From positions 109,285,363 through 109,349,362 of the forward strand of contig NC_092046.1 in the NCBI RefSeq assembly GCF_003086295.3: a stretch of DNA of 64,000 nt, in the 5' to 3' direction. The DNA comes from Arachis hypogaea (taxonomy: Eukaryota; Streptophyta; Magnoliopsida; Fabales; Fabaceae). Under the pieces are notes generated by a model that saw only the letters and a program-made list of their open reading frames with translations, had not been told where the DNA came from and did no database searches. A program made the translations under genes and the position numbers. This document shows positions 40,966 to 51,573 of this stretch, one piece after another. The number at the start of each line of letters is the position of its first letter. Within the stretch, counting starts at the first letter, position 1.

Positions 40966-42449
40966 CGTTCGACCGATCTCCATGGGTAACATTCTCTTCC
41001 CCTCAATACCCATGGATTTATCTTTTGCTTAGAAGTTAATATATTGCATGTGTAGTTAGTTTTGCTTGTAAATACCCTTGCATGATAGTTAGTTTCTATA
41101 GAGTTACTTGGTCAAAACAATAACTTCCTTTTCAAGAAACTGTGTCCTAGGTGACCTACCAAAATTCTAAAATTTTTTTTTGTAGTAAACTTGCTTTAAG
41201 AATGTATTTTGGAACATAATGATTGAGTTAAGAACACAAGCATGAAATTTTTGAGCCTATTGCATGGTTACATCTTTTAACCATTATTTCCATTCTTGTG
41301 TGCATATCTCTCTCTATGATTGTGAGTCTTGCTTTGTTTGATTCTATATGTCCATTGCTTGGTGTATGAGTGCATTTACATCATTGAGGCCATCATTTCA
41401 ACAGTCACTTTTCCCAAATGGCCTTAACCCTTTTATCTACCGTTGCTAACCAATTTTGAGCTCATGATAAACCCTTTTGTTCTTAAATAGAGCACATAAA
41501 CAACCCTAAGTTAAAAACCATGAATGTCCCTAAATTTGAATCCTTGATTAGCTTAGGTAAGTTAGGATGTGTGTCATTCAAATAGGAGGGTATACTTGGG
41601 AAATTCGGGTAGATATATAGGTGTGTAATTGTAGTGTAATTGAAAAATTCTAGGATTTGGGAACATACTCATGTGTTGAATGATGAAACTGTATGCAGTG
41701 AAACTTTTGTTCACAAAGAAACCCCAAGAAAAAGGGGATAATAATAAAAAAAATAAAAAAATAAAAAATAAAAGAGAGAAAGCAATGAAAGGGGACAAAG
41801 ATGCCCCAAGATAAAGTAACAAAAACAATGCATAAGGGTGTGAATTGAAAAGAATGCATGAGTATGCAAAAAGAGTAAAACTCAAGGGTAGCTAGGTAAT
41901 GTATTGTAGTTGTATAGGTTGTTTTATGTGTCTAGTGGATCCTAGGTTGATCAAGGACTCAAATTTTAAGCCCACTTGGCCATATACATCCTTACCTTCG
42001 CCCTAGCCCCATTACAACCCATGAATAAGACCTCATGATACTTGTAAGCATGCATTAAGTAATTGTTGATTATTAGATGAAAGACAAATCTTGGAAAGCA
42101 TGATTAGGAGAAGATTGAGTGACGAACCCTATACACTTGAGCGAATAGAGCGGATACACTTCCGGTGAGGGTTCGATGCTCAATGCTTGTTCCCGGCTTT
42201 CACAAGCGTTCGTTTAGCAAGTCATATGCATTCCATGGTGATGTTCAATTTGGTAGGATTCATGAATCACATACTATTTTCACCCTATATGCCCACATGT
42301 ATTCTTGGAGGTTAGATTTACTCTTGACCAAGTAGGTAGATGATTTTACATTAGTTGCATGTATCCATTTAGGTAGTTTGCATTTCATAAACCCTTTCCC
42401 GTCATGATCTTTAGCCTTTTTATTTTAAGCATGAGGACATGCTTGGTTT
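40966..42449 (+). other. Non-coding 3' region of N
   Basis: AT-rich, no gene. It holds the hairpin ATGGTTA-N7-TAACCAT at 41264-41284, an A-rich simple repeat near 41735-41775, and the pre-PPT hairpin AGCATGAGGACATGCT at 42428-42443. Confidence 0.7.
42428..42443 (+). other. Conserved pre-PPT hairpin (N)
   Basis: AGCATGAGGACATGCT, extended here by an A-T pair to a 7-bp stem. In A the extra pair is T-A. Confidence 0.7.
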
Positions 42450-42464
42450 AAGTGTGGGAAGATT
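42450..42464 (+). other. Terminal polypurine tract of N
   Basis: AAGTGTGGGAAGATT abuts the 3' LTR. It has diverged slightly from the F/A form. Confidence 0.7.
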
Positions 42465-44222
42465 TGATAAACCCCGATTTTGTGGCTTATCTTGTGCTTA
42501 TTTTGGGGGATTTTATCAATATTTCTCACACTTATTCGCAAGAAATGCATGGTTTTGTGTTCACTTCCCAATATTGCTCCATGATGGAAAACATGCTTAT
42601 TTTGCCTTAAAATTGCCATATTTTAATCCTCTTCTATTGCCATTCGATGCCGTGATGTATTTGTTGAGTAATTTCAGGAATTATAGGGTAAGAATGACTT
42701 AGAATAGAGGGAGAAAGCATGTACAAAGAGGGAGGAACATGAAAAATTGAAATCTTGGAAAAAGCAGCATCGGCGCGCTTGCGCACTCCACGCGGACGCG
42801 TGGATGGGATTGGCTGGAAGCGGCGCGCAAGTATAAACGCATCCGCGTGGATCAGAAGATTTCTATCGACGCGCACGCGCACTTGGCGCGCACGCGTGGA
42901 TCGCAAAAGCAATCGGCGCGCACGCGTGGGAAGCTGCACGTGACCTCATTAAAGGAAATCATGCCTGGCGATTTCTGAGGCTCATCAGGCCCAATGTCAA
43001 GCTGTTTCTGTATGGAAAAGACCCAAAGATGCTAGGGGAAAGGGGGGATCAATCATTTTTACACTAAGACATAATTTTAGCTAATTTTTGGTTCTTTGGT
43101 TATTCTAGAGAGAGAAATCGTTGTTTCTCACTAGATCTAGTTTTAATTTGATATTCCCTTGTTGATTTATGAATTGGATCTTGTTAATTACTAGTTTTAA
43201 TTGTTCAATTTGAATTCCTTGTTACAATTTTGCTTATATCTAGTGATAGTTTTATGAATTCTTGTCAATTGTCATTTTATACCCATTTCATGAATGTTGT
43301 GAATCTTGACTTGTTGATGTTACATTGATGATTTCTATGTTTAATTTTGTTGTTTGGATGATTGTATGTTGATAATTGTTAGTGGGTACTTGTAGATTTC
43401 AATTTAATTGCTATTTTGAACATGTCTTTTGTTAATGCTTACCAAGTGTTCAATGAATTGTTTACTTTGATTTTGGAGTAGTCTTCTTTACTCTTGGCCT
43501 AGGTCAAGGGAATTGGGTAAACATGAGTCATTAGGTCTAATGAATTTGATGATTTGGGAGCCCTTGGTGGTCAATTTGATACTCATTGACGCCAACCCAC
43601 TACTAATCCAATTAGTAGGTAGGTTGGGACTTATGGGTTGATGTGATCAAAGCCATTTGACGTACTTCAAGTCTAGGAGTAGATATCATGTACTTAAGAC
43701 TTTGAGGGTAGACTTAATGAGCTTGGTTCCTCATAATTGTCAAGATACGGTTGTTAGACAAGGATCATGACCCCAATTCCCATGCCTAGCCAAGAGTTTC
43801 TTTTATTATTCATATTTGAAAACCAATTTTCCCAAATTATCTGCTTTAGTTACAGTTACTTGCTTGGTTTATAATAGAATTAAGTGGAATGTTGATTGTT
43901 CATTGGAATTGCTCATGTTTTGCTTAGATAGTTGAATTAGTTTGTTGCAATTTAAGATTACTTGCTTGTTAAGATTCCCATTTATTTTCATCCTCATAAC
44001 TCACAACCCCGGATTTCTAACCAATGTTGAAGCACATGTTTGCCTATCCCTTGTGAGATGACCCGAGGTTTGAATACTTCGATTATTTCTATTGGGGTTG
44101 AACTTGTGACAACCAAATCCCTCTCTAAATTTGACCCCCGAGGATTGTTGTTGGTAGAGCTATACTTGCAACGTGGTTTTATTGGAGAAAATCTTTACCA
44201 ATACACCCTTCGGAGCCTGTCA
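42465..44222 (+). mobile_element. 3' LTR of N
   Basis: It runs uninterrupted from TGATAAACCCCG to GAGCCTGTCA (1758 bp). The palindrome cluster is at 42770-42945. It matches both halves of the 5' LTR with a few percent differences. Confidence 0.92.
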
Positions 44223-45091
44223 AATAGCCGCTATCACTAAGGTGGATTGATTCTCTTAATTCTCTTTTCTCATGTTACTTTTTTCTGTTTTCTATTATGT
44301 TTTATTATCTGTTCTTTTGTTCTTGTTGCATGATCATCTATGTCTTAAGGCTATAAAATGTTCCATATGTCTCTCACCTTGCTTAAAAAGAAAATTTTAT
44401 ATGAAAAGAATCGAGAGATACATGAATTTCAAGTTTATAATAAGAATAGTTCAATTATCTTGATGTGGTGGCATTGCTTTTGATTTCTGAATTTATGAAT
44501 AAATAGTGCATATTTGAAGTTGGAATTTTAGAATGTTGGATCTTGAAGGAATGATGAAAAAGGAAGTATTATTGGTAATCTGAAAAATCCAAAAATTGAT
44601 TCTTGAAGCAAGAAAAAGCAGCAAAAAGAGAAAGAAAAAGCATGTTGCAAAAGAAAAAATAATATATATATATATGCATGTGAAAAAAATGGCGAAAGAA
44701 AAAAAATAATAAATAAAAAGCAGAAAAAGCCAGTAACCCTTTAAACCAAAAGGCAAGGGTAAAAGGATCCAAAGATCCAAAGAGTGTGCTTAAGAACTTT
44801 GGACACCTCTATCTGGGGATTCTAGCAAAGCTTAATCACAATCCGAAAGGGTTCACCCAGTTAAAGTGTCTATGGTATTTATGTATCCGGTGGTAATACT
44901 GGAAAACAAAGTGCTTAGGGTCACGGACAAGACTCTAAAAGCCGTGTTCAAGAATAAAAAAGAACTAAATTAGGAGAGTCAATAATATCATCTGGATCCT
45001 AAGATCCTAAAGAGACCAACATTTCTGAGTTTCAATGGATAGTGAGATGCCAAAACTATTCAGAAGCAAAAACCTACTAAGTCCCGCTCAT
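44223..45091 (+). other. K1 3' segment between N and E
   Basis: It begins with the N target duplication and the last ORF2 codons, then CACTAAGGTGGATTGATTCTC as in K3 (minus, 22385-22410). The rest is collinear with the K3 3' region to CCCGCTCAT (minus, about 21397). It includes an A-rich/TA stretch near 44640-44720. No gene. Confidence 0.8.
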
Positions 45092-46033
45092 TGATGCACG
45101 GAAACTTGTCTCTCAACAAATTTCCCTCGGCAAGTATACCGAATTGTCGTCAAGTAAAAACTCACAATAGAGTGAGGTCGAATCCCACAGGGACTGATTG
45201 GTCAAGCAACTTTAATTAGAGGAATGTTCTAGTTAAGCTAAGCAGAATTTGAGTTGAGATTTGCAGGAAATTAAATGGCGAGAAGGTAAATAACAGAAAA
45301 TGTAAATGCTGGAAATAAAGAACAGAATGTAAATGGCGGAAAGTAAATTGCAGAATCTTAAATGGGGAATTGGGAGGATGAGCATAAAAGTAAGTGGCAA
45401 AAAGTAAAGAGAATGGGTAAGATTAGAAATAGGGAATTCATTGGGCTCAGGAGATGTATTCTCCGGATCAAGTTCATTTTCATCTCTTCCTCAATCAATG
45501 CATTCATTGATCTCCTTGGCAATCTTAAGTGATTGGATTCCAATTCCTTGGTAATTCAATCTCTCAAATCTTGATCAATAGCCAATTTCTTGGTCTAATT
45601 GCTCATGAGAAGAGATGAAGTAACATCACTGATTATACCACATGTATTCCCAAATCAAAGTGTTGGTAGGATTATATGTCACTATATCCATCCGAACCCC
45701 AATTTGGTCAAACATGAGAAAGCATTTCTAGCATGATCTCTTCATTCCTCTTCCAAGGTTCCGAAGAGATCCGAGTATGAATAGCTTCTTTTCCATCAAA
45801 ATCAAGAGAAAAGAAAGAAGAAGAATAATGAAAACTATTATTGATCCATCAAATTACAATAGAGCTCCCTAACCCAATGAAAGGGGTTTAGTTTTTCATA
45901 GCTCTGGGAATGGAAAGCATAAATGAAAAGTACATTCTAAAAAATCAAAATAGAGGTTGCAGAGAAAGTAAAATATACAAAGTGTAGTTCTCCAAAATGC
46001 CCAAAAAGCTTCCTACTAGTTCAAAACTACTCC

Positions 46034-46041
46034 TATATATA
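46034..46041 (-). promoter_or_regulatory. TATA-like box of E LTR
   Basis: TATATATA followed by GGAGTAG on the minus strand lies about 140 bp downstream of the palindrome array in element sense. Confidence 0.5.
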
Positions 46042-46179
46042 CTACTCTTCTGATCTTCTAGTTGGCTCTTCAAGTCTTGGATATGGGCCTTTGATCTTGA
46101 GTTGAAACAGTTATAGTCTTCAGTGGGCTCAGCTTTGCTTGCAGAAAAAGTGTGAGTTAGGCATGGGCTTTAGTTAGGA

Positions 46180-47010
46180 CGTTAGTGGTGTTAACGTTAA
46201 GTGAAAATGTGGGTTCGAGAATGTTAGTGACGATCACCTTTTTCACTAACGTTCCAAGCCAAAAACGATCCACGTTAACTTCAATGTTAGTGGCACTAAC
46301 GTGACCACTAATGTTTCCTCTTGGTCCTTCGCAAACGTTATTGGCATTCACCTTTTCCAATAACGTTACTTATTGCCATTTTTCCCCACGTTAGAGTTCA
46401 CGTTAGTATAACTAACGTGACCCTAAACGTGGGCATGCCTAAGCTTCGAGAGCGTTAGTGAAACTTACCTTTGTCACTAACACTTCAAACGCCTCTTCTT
46501 CCCACGTTAGTGCCTCACGTTAATTGCATTAACGTGACCACTAACGTGGTGGTGATTGCCATCTCCAACGCTAGTGACAAAGGTGAGTGTCACTAATGTT
46601 GGCCCATCATTTCTTTTTTCCACGTTAGCTTCCACGTTAATGTAATTAATGTGGCAACTAACGTGGGCAATATTGGCTTAGTCCAACGTTAGTGACAAAG
46701 GTGAATGTCACTAACGTTGGCGATTCCTTGCTCCTCCCACGTTAGAGTTCACGTTAATGTAATTAACGTGACTCTTAACGTGGCCAATTGTGCCCTTTGG
46801 GAACGTTAGTGGTATTCACTTTTACCACTAACGTTGGATCTTCCCTTTTCCTCCACGTTAGCTCCCACGTTAATATAACTAACGTGGCAACTAACGTGGG
46901 CTATGATGGCTTCGAAGGCATTATTGGCAATCACTTTTCTCATTAACGCTTCAAGCTTATGCCCATTCCACGTTAGTGGTCACGTTAATTGGACTACATG
47001 GCTACTAACG
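46180..47010. repeat. U3 palindrome array of E (CACGTTAG/TAACGTG type)
   Basis: About ten double units at roughly 85-130 bp. Each has a nested inverted repeat CACGTTAG-N-CACGTTAAT/ATTAACGTG-N-CTAACGTG, paired with AACGTTAGTG, a short AAAGGTGA spacer, and CACTAACGTT. At 46738-46785 the outer and inner arms form a nearly continuous foldback. Confidence 0.88.
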
Positions 47011-47103
47011 TGGCTCTTCCTTGCTTCCTTTGTCCTGAAATCAAGCAAATAAAGTGCATCAAAGCTATATTCCAAGTCATGAGATCATGCATTATCCAAT
47101 TTG

Positions 47104-47557
47104 TCATTCAATTCATGCATAATTCTCATGAAATCATGTAAAGTTTGCAATATTTGCTTGAATCAACATGTGTGTGTATTTCTACCCAAAACTTGCTTAT
47201 TTACTAAGAAAATGCATGATACTACCCTAAAACAGTAAAGAAAAGGTCAGTGAAACTGACCAAAATGCCCTGGCATCACAACACGAAACTTAAAGCTTGC
47301 TTGGCCCTAAGCAAGTACTGAAACATCAGAATGATGAATGAAAGAACAAGAGAAATAGGTTCTTATTATAGAAGTAAAGTTCTTGGTTTCTGGGGTTTCA
47401 TGCATAGCAACTTAGGTTCATTCCCTTACTGGTCTCCAGGTCCTTATCATGCTCTTGAATACTTGCTTGATTGCATCCTATGAGATCCTTATTCTTTGAA
47501 CCTCCCTTTTTTTCTCAGGGTTTATTGCATCCTTAGGCTAAGTGCTCCGTGAGGGGG
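47104..47557. repeat. Left copy of 454-bp duplication flanking F
   Basis: It covers the first 175 bp of the E 3' LTR and 279 bp of adjoining E internal sequence. It differs from 60383-60836 at about 20 positions by hand count (about 4.4%) with no length change. Confidence 0.85.
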
Positions 47558-49031
47558 TGATAAACCACTATTTTATGGTTTATATTGTGTTTAATTATGT
47601 CGTTTTATCATGATCCTTACCCACTTATTCATTAAATTAGCATGCATATTAGATTTCTTTCCGGAATTTATTACATGTTTAAAAACTGCTTCCTAGAGAC
47701 TTTAATTATTTAATTTTAATTATCCTTTATTCCATTCGATGCCGTGATCTGTGTGTTAAGTGTTTCAGATTTTATAGGGCATGAATGAGTTGGAGATTGG
47801 GAAAGAAGCTAGCAAAAATGGAAGAAACACAAGAATTTGAGGAGATAACCAGCGAGAAGTGACGCGGTCACATGACTCACACGACCGCGCAAAGGAGAGC
47901 AAATCGCAGTGACGCGGATGCATGGCTCATGCGGCCGCGCGGATTGGAAAGCCCAAGCGACGCGGTAGCGTGGACGACGCGAACGCGTGGTGAGGAAAAG
48001 CGCAAGTGACGCGTCCGCATGGATGACGCGATCGTGTGACATGTGCGATCTGCATAATCTGCAGAATTCGCTGGGGGCGATTTTGGACCCTATTTCGACC
48101 CAGTTCTCATTCCGGAACAGCAGACTAGAGTCAGAGAATATGCAGAAACAAACAACACATTCATTCGGAGACAGTTTTAGATCTAGTTTTACTCTCTTAG
48201 GTTTTTCTCTCTAGGTTTTAGAATTTTTAATTTTCAATTGATCTTAGCATTGGAACATTGAGAAGAGTTATTTCATCATCAAGACTTCGTCATTCTAGTT
48301 CGTTTTCTTAACTTGGTTCCATTCTTCCATGTTCTTTGTTTTGTTCAATTTTGTTATTTGAATGCTTTTATGATTAATTAATGCAAGGATTATTTCTTTT
48401 TAATTCAATTTCAATTCCAATAATCATGTCTTCTTTTAATTCCCTTTCATGTGCTATGGAATTATTATTTACAATGCGTGAGTAGTTTCTTTACTTGATG
48501 GAGAGTTGATTAAAAGGAACTCTTGAGTTGGAAGGATTGAAGGAAAAATTTGTAATTGGGTTAAATGTTGGATTGCTATCCTGTCACCAACGCCAATCCC
48601 TTTGAACTAAGTGGGTTGCAACTTGTGAACAGATTTGGCATTCCAACTTGTTTGACTTTCCCTTACCTAGTAAAGGATAACCAACCAGAACAACCATTAA
48701 TTATAAATTAATCTTACAATCACTCCATCAATAGTAGAAATTCCAACCAATCAACTCCCAGTCAAGGCTTTTACTCATATTAATTAAATTTCCTCAATTT
48801 AAATTCCAATTTACTTAACTCAACTTCTTTGAACATCTGATTAATAAAATAGCACACTTTTCTGCAACTCGTTGCGAGACGACCTGGGACTTAAAACTCT
48901 CAGTAATTTTTAATTCAAACTCTCTGTGACATACTTCTAAATTGATAGGCAGATTTTCGGTGAGTTAAGAACTATACTTGCAACGTAACCATTTTAATAA
49001 TTTTTAATTCACCAGCTTCTGCGTCTCATCA
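47558..49031 (+). mobile_element. 5' LTR of F
   Basis: It starts TGATAAACCACT with an ATAAACCA/TGGTTTAT inverted repeat and ends TCTCATCA. Palindromes of the ACGCGGNCGCGT type are at 47860-48045. Confidence 0.9.
47860..48045. repeat. U3 palindrome cluster of F, 5' LTR
   Basis: Pairs such as GACGCGGTCACATG/ACGACCGCGC, GACGCGGATGCATG/GCGGCCGCGC, GACGCGGTAGCGTG/GACGCGAACGCGTG and GACGCGTCCGCATG/GACGCGATCGTGTG, joined by GCTCA or GAC spacers. The 3' LTR copy is at 59230-59412. Confidence 0.85.
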
Positions 49032-49036
49032 ATTTT

Positions 49037-49054
49037 TGGCGCCGTTGCCGGGGA
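49037..49054 (+). other. Primer binding site of F
   Basis: TGGCGCCGTTGCCGGGGA matches exactly what I recall as the complement of the plant tRNA-Asp 3' end. It starts 6 bases after the LTR. Confidence 0.9.
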
Positions 49055-49146
49055 GTTGCAATAGAGTGCTAATTTTATTAATTAGAATTTATTTATTTGC
49101 ATTTTATTTTATTTTGCTACTATGAGCTGCATGTTTCTTCCGTCAA

Positions 49147-51573
49147 ATTACGCGTTCACTTCCTGATCCACGCTTGCTAATATTCGATCCTGAAATTGAA
49201 AGGACAATTTCACGAATAAGGCGAGAACAGCGTCGGTTAGCCTGCTTTGAGGGCGGATCTGAAAGTGAATCTGAGGAAGAAACCAGCCCCCGTTCTACTG
49301 ATTCGGTTGTTTTACGTGCAGAAAACATGGCAGCTAGGAGAGTTACCATCCAGGAGGAAGGAGCCCCTGATTTTACAATGCAACCGTTTCAAGCGCATCA
49401 TCCAGCGGTAGCTACAGATTTTGAAATAAAGACTGCACTGCTAAATTTGATGCCCAAGTTTCATGGCCTACCTTCTCAAGAGCCTATCAAGCACTTGAGA
49501 GATTTTCAGGCAGCCTGTTCTACTGTCAGGCGTGATGGCACTGATGAAACTTCAATTCTACTGAAAGCTTTTCCATTTTCTCTTGAGGGAAAAGCAAGAG
49601 AGTGGTACTACACTCAACCTCTAGCAAATGTATCCAACTGGGATACACTCAGAAAGGAGTTTCTGGAGAAATTCTTTCCATCTGAAGTTACTGATAAACT
49701 GAGGAAGGATATCTCCACAATTGTTCAGGATGACAATGAGACTCTCTTTGAATACTGGGAGCGCTTCAATAATCTTCTGAAAGCATGCCCCCATCACATG
49801 ATTGACAAGATCGTGCTACTCAGCTATATTGCACAGGGTATGAGTCCCCAAGATAAGACCACACTGGAAAGTGCCAGCAATGGGTCTATGAAGAAGTACA
49901 AGACCACTGATGAAGCTTGGCAATTGATCAGTGATTTAGCTGAATCCACTAGGAACCATAGACAGAAGCAAGGCCGTTCAAAAGCTGTTGCAGAAGTATC
50001 TTCTAGCAGAGAGATTGCTGCTCTAACTCAAAGCATCTGTGAAATGACCAACTTGCTGAAGCAAATGCAGTTGAATCAACAAGCTCAGCAAGCTCAACCT
50101 CCTCCACCACAGCAAAACCAACAACTAGTCCCACAAAGAATTTGTGGAATCTGTGCTGATTATAGCCATTACACTGATGAATGCCCGCAGCTCCAACAAG
50201 AAGACAACATGGTGGCATCCACTCACAACTTCTATGACCGCCCCAACCAAGGGTACAATCAAAGTGGAAATAATAACCATGGATGGCAGGACAATTCAAA
50301 CCAGAATTGGAGGGACAACAATAACAGAGGAGGCAGAGATAATCAGGGAAATCAGAGGTGGAACAATAACAACAACAGGTAGCAAAATCAACCTTACAGA
50401 GCACCTCACCTGAGGCAGAACCAAGGACCACAGAACAATCAGCAGCAGACCTCTCAATTTACTCATTCTTCGTTATCTTCTAATGAAGATCTACTACAAT
50501 CTTTTGAGAAAAGACAACAGACCATGGAAAACAACATCATGAATAGTATTAATGCCAGTCTGAATGGTCACACCTCTACTCTGCAAGCTTTTATGACACA
50601 TTTTGGATCAGCACAAAATTCTAGTAACCAACCTTCAAGCACCACTGGAATCCCCTCTCAACCATTACCCAATCCAAAGGGAGGCATTAATGCCATCACC
50701 CTGAGGTCCGGAACCACACTGCAGGAGAGGAATCATGAGGAACCAAGCTCACCAAAATACGCCTCAGCTGAAGAGGTGGTAGAAATCGAAGATGTTGAAG
50801 AGGAAGAGGATATACAGAACAGAGCTGAAGAAGAAACAGCTCAACCACAGGAGGAAGCACCAAAAGGCGCAGGCACCACAGAAAACACTACTCCTATTCC
50901 ATTTCCACAACTTGCAAGGAAGCCCAGGAAGCAGCTGGAACCCGATCCTAAAATGGTAGAGATATTCAAAAAGGTTGAGGTAACTGTTCTCCTTTTTGAT
51001 GTTATTCAGCAGGTACCTAAATATGCAAAGTTTCTAAAAGACTTATGTATCCATAAAGACAAAATTAATGAATTAGAAACTATTCCTTTAGGTAGTTCTA
51101 TATCTGCTTTAATGGGAGGATTACCTGAAAAATGTAGTGATCCAGGTCCTTGCATAGTTAGTTGTACTATTGGTGGTGTAGTAATTTATGATTGCATGTG
51201 TGATTTAGGAGCATGTGTCAGTATAATGCCTTTGTCTATATATGATGTTTTGAGGCTCCCTCCCTTAAAAAGGTCGGCAGCTCGTTTTGTGTTAGCAGAT
51301 AAAAGCATTATTACAGTGGCTGGAGTTGCTGAAGATGTTTTGGTGAACATTAAAGGGCTCACATTTCCCACTGATTTTTATATCTTGGAGATGCCCCACA
51401 ATGATTCAGATAAGCCATCATCAATCCTACTTGGAACACCATTCCTGAAGACATCAAAATTCAAATTGGATGCTTTTTCAGGAACATACTCCTTTGAAAT
51501 AGATGGCCGCATAGTAATCTTCAATCTGAATGGAGTCATTGACAACCCCCCAGAAGATCGTTCTATCTTCTAG
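49147..51573 (+). pseudogene. gag-pro: gag-protease of F: start codon lost, two stops
   Basis: The frame aligns with N gag from ITRSLPDPRLL, where ATT (49147-49149) replaces the ATG of N's MTRS. Order: VTIQEEGAPDFTMQPFQAHH; gag core (SILLKAFPFSLEGKAREWYY, FLEKFFPSEVT, LFEYWERFNNLLKACPHH); CCHC zinc knuckle CGICADYSHYTDEC near 50143-50184; an Asn/Gly/Arg-rich tail with TAG at 50380-50382 (likely CAG); a linker; then protease IFKKVEVTVLLFDVIQQ and active site CDLGACVSIMP with the Asp codon at 51202-51204. The protease ends near LDAFSGTYSFEID. A second TAG at 51571-51573 precedes CDVIDE of pol. Gag, protease and RT share one frame, so F would encode a single polyprotein. Confidence 0.88.

Larger units (their letters stand above)
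18474..44222 (+). mobile_element. Element N: full-length Ty3/gypsy Athila-like retrotransposon with K3 and H nested in it
   Basis: AATAG flanks it at 18469-18473 and 44223-44227. The 5' LTR is 18474-19439 plus 30642-31420 (1745 bp) and the 3' LTR is 42465-44222 (1758 bp). Without K3 and H the element is about 13.0 kb. Order: LTR, PBS, gag, protease, RT, RNase H, integrase, hairpin, palindrome array, splice-acceptor-like site, ORF2, internal polypurine tract, 3' region, hairpin, polypurine tract, LTR. All genes carry inactivating lesions. Confidence 0.92.
7577..45091 (+). mobile_element. Element K1: old non-autonomous gag-protease element, host of most later insertions (3' end beyond E)
   Basis: K1 segments are 7577-12305, 15510-15539, 17096-18473 and 44223-45091. 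They are separated by solo LTR L, solo LTR M and element N. Joining across each target duplication restores collinearity with element K3. For example, 18394-18473 plus 44223 onward rejoins the ORF2 C-terminus and its CACTAAGGTGGATT downstream text. E cuts K1 at 45091. K1 has gag, a pre-protease region, the post-pol hairpin and the ORF2 tail, but no RT, RNase H or integrase. Confidence 0.8.
45092..47278 (-). mobile_element. 3' LTR of E
   Basis: Read on the minus strand it starts TGATGCCAGGGC, has the hairpin GGTCAGTTTCACTGACC within the first 35 bases, and ends CCGTGCATCA (2187 bp). The TATA-like TATATATA is at 46034-46041, and the palindrome array lies upstream of it. Confidence 0.85.

Noticed and set aside
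49037..49054. Possible tRNA gene, because of the match to a tRNA-Asp 3' end
   Set aside because: Only 18 bases match and they sit just inside the LTR, as a primer binding site. No cloverleaf is present.
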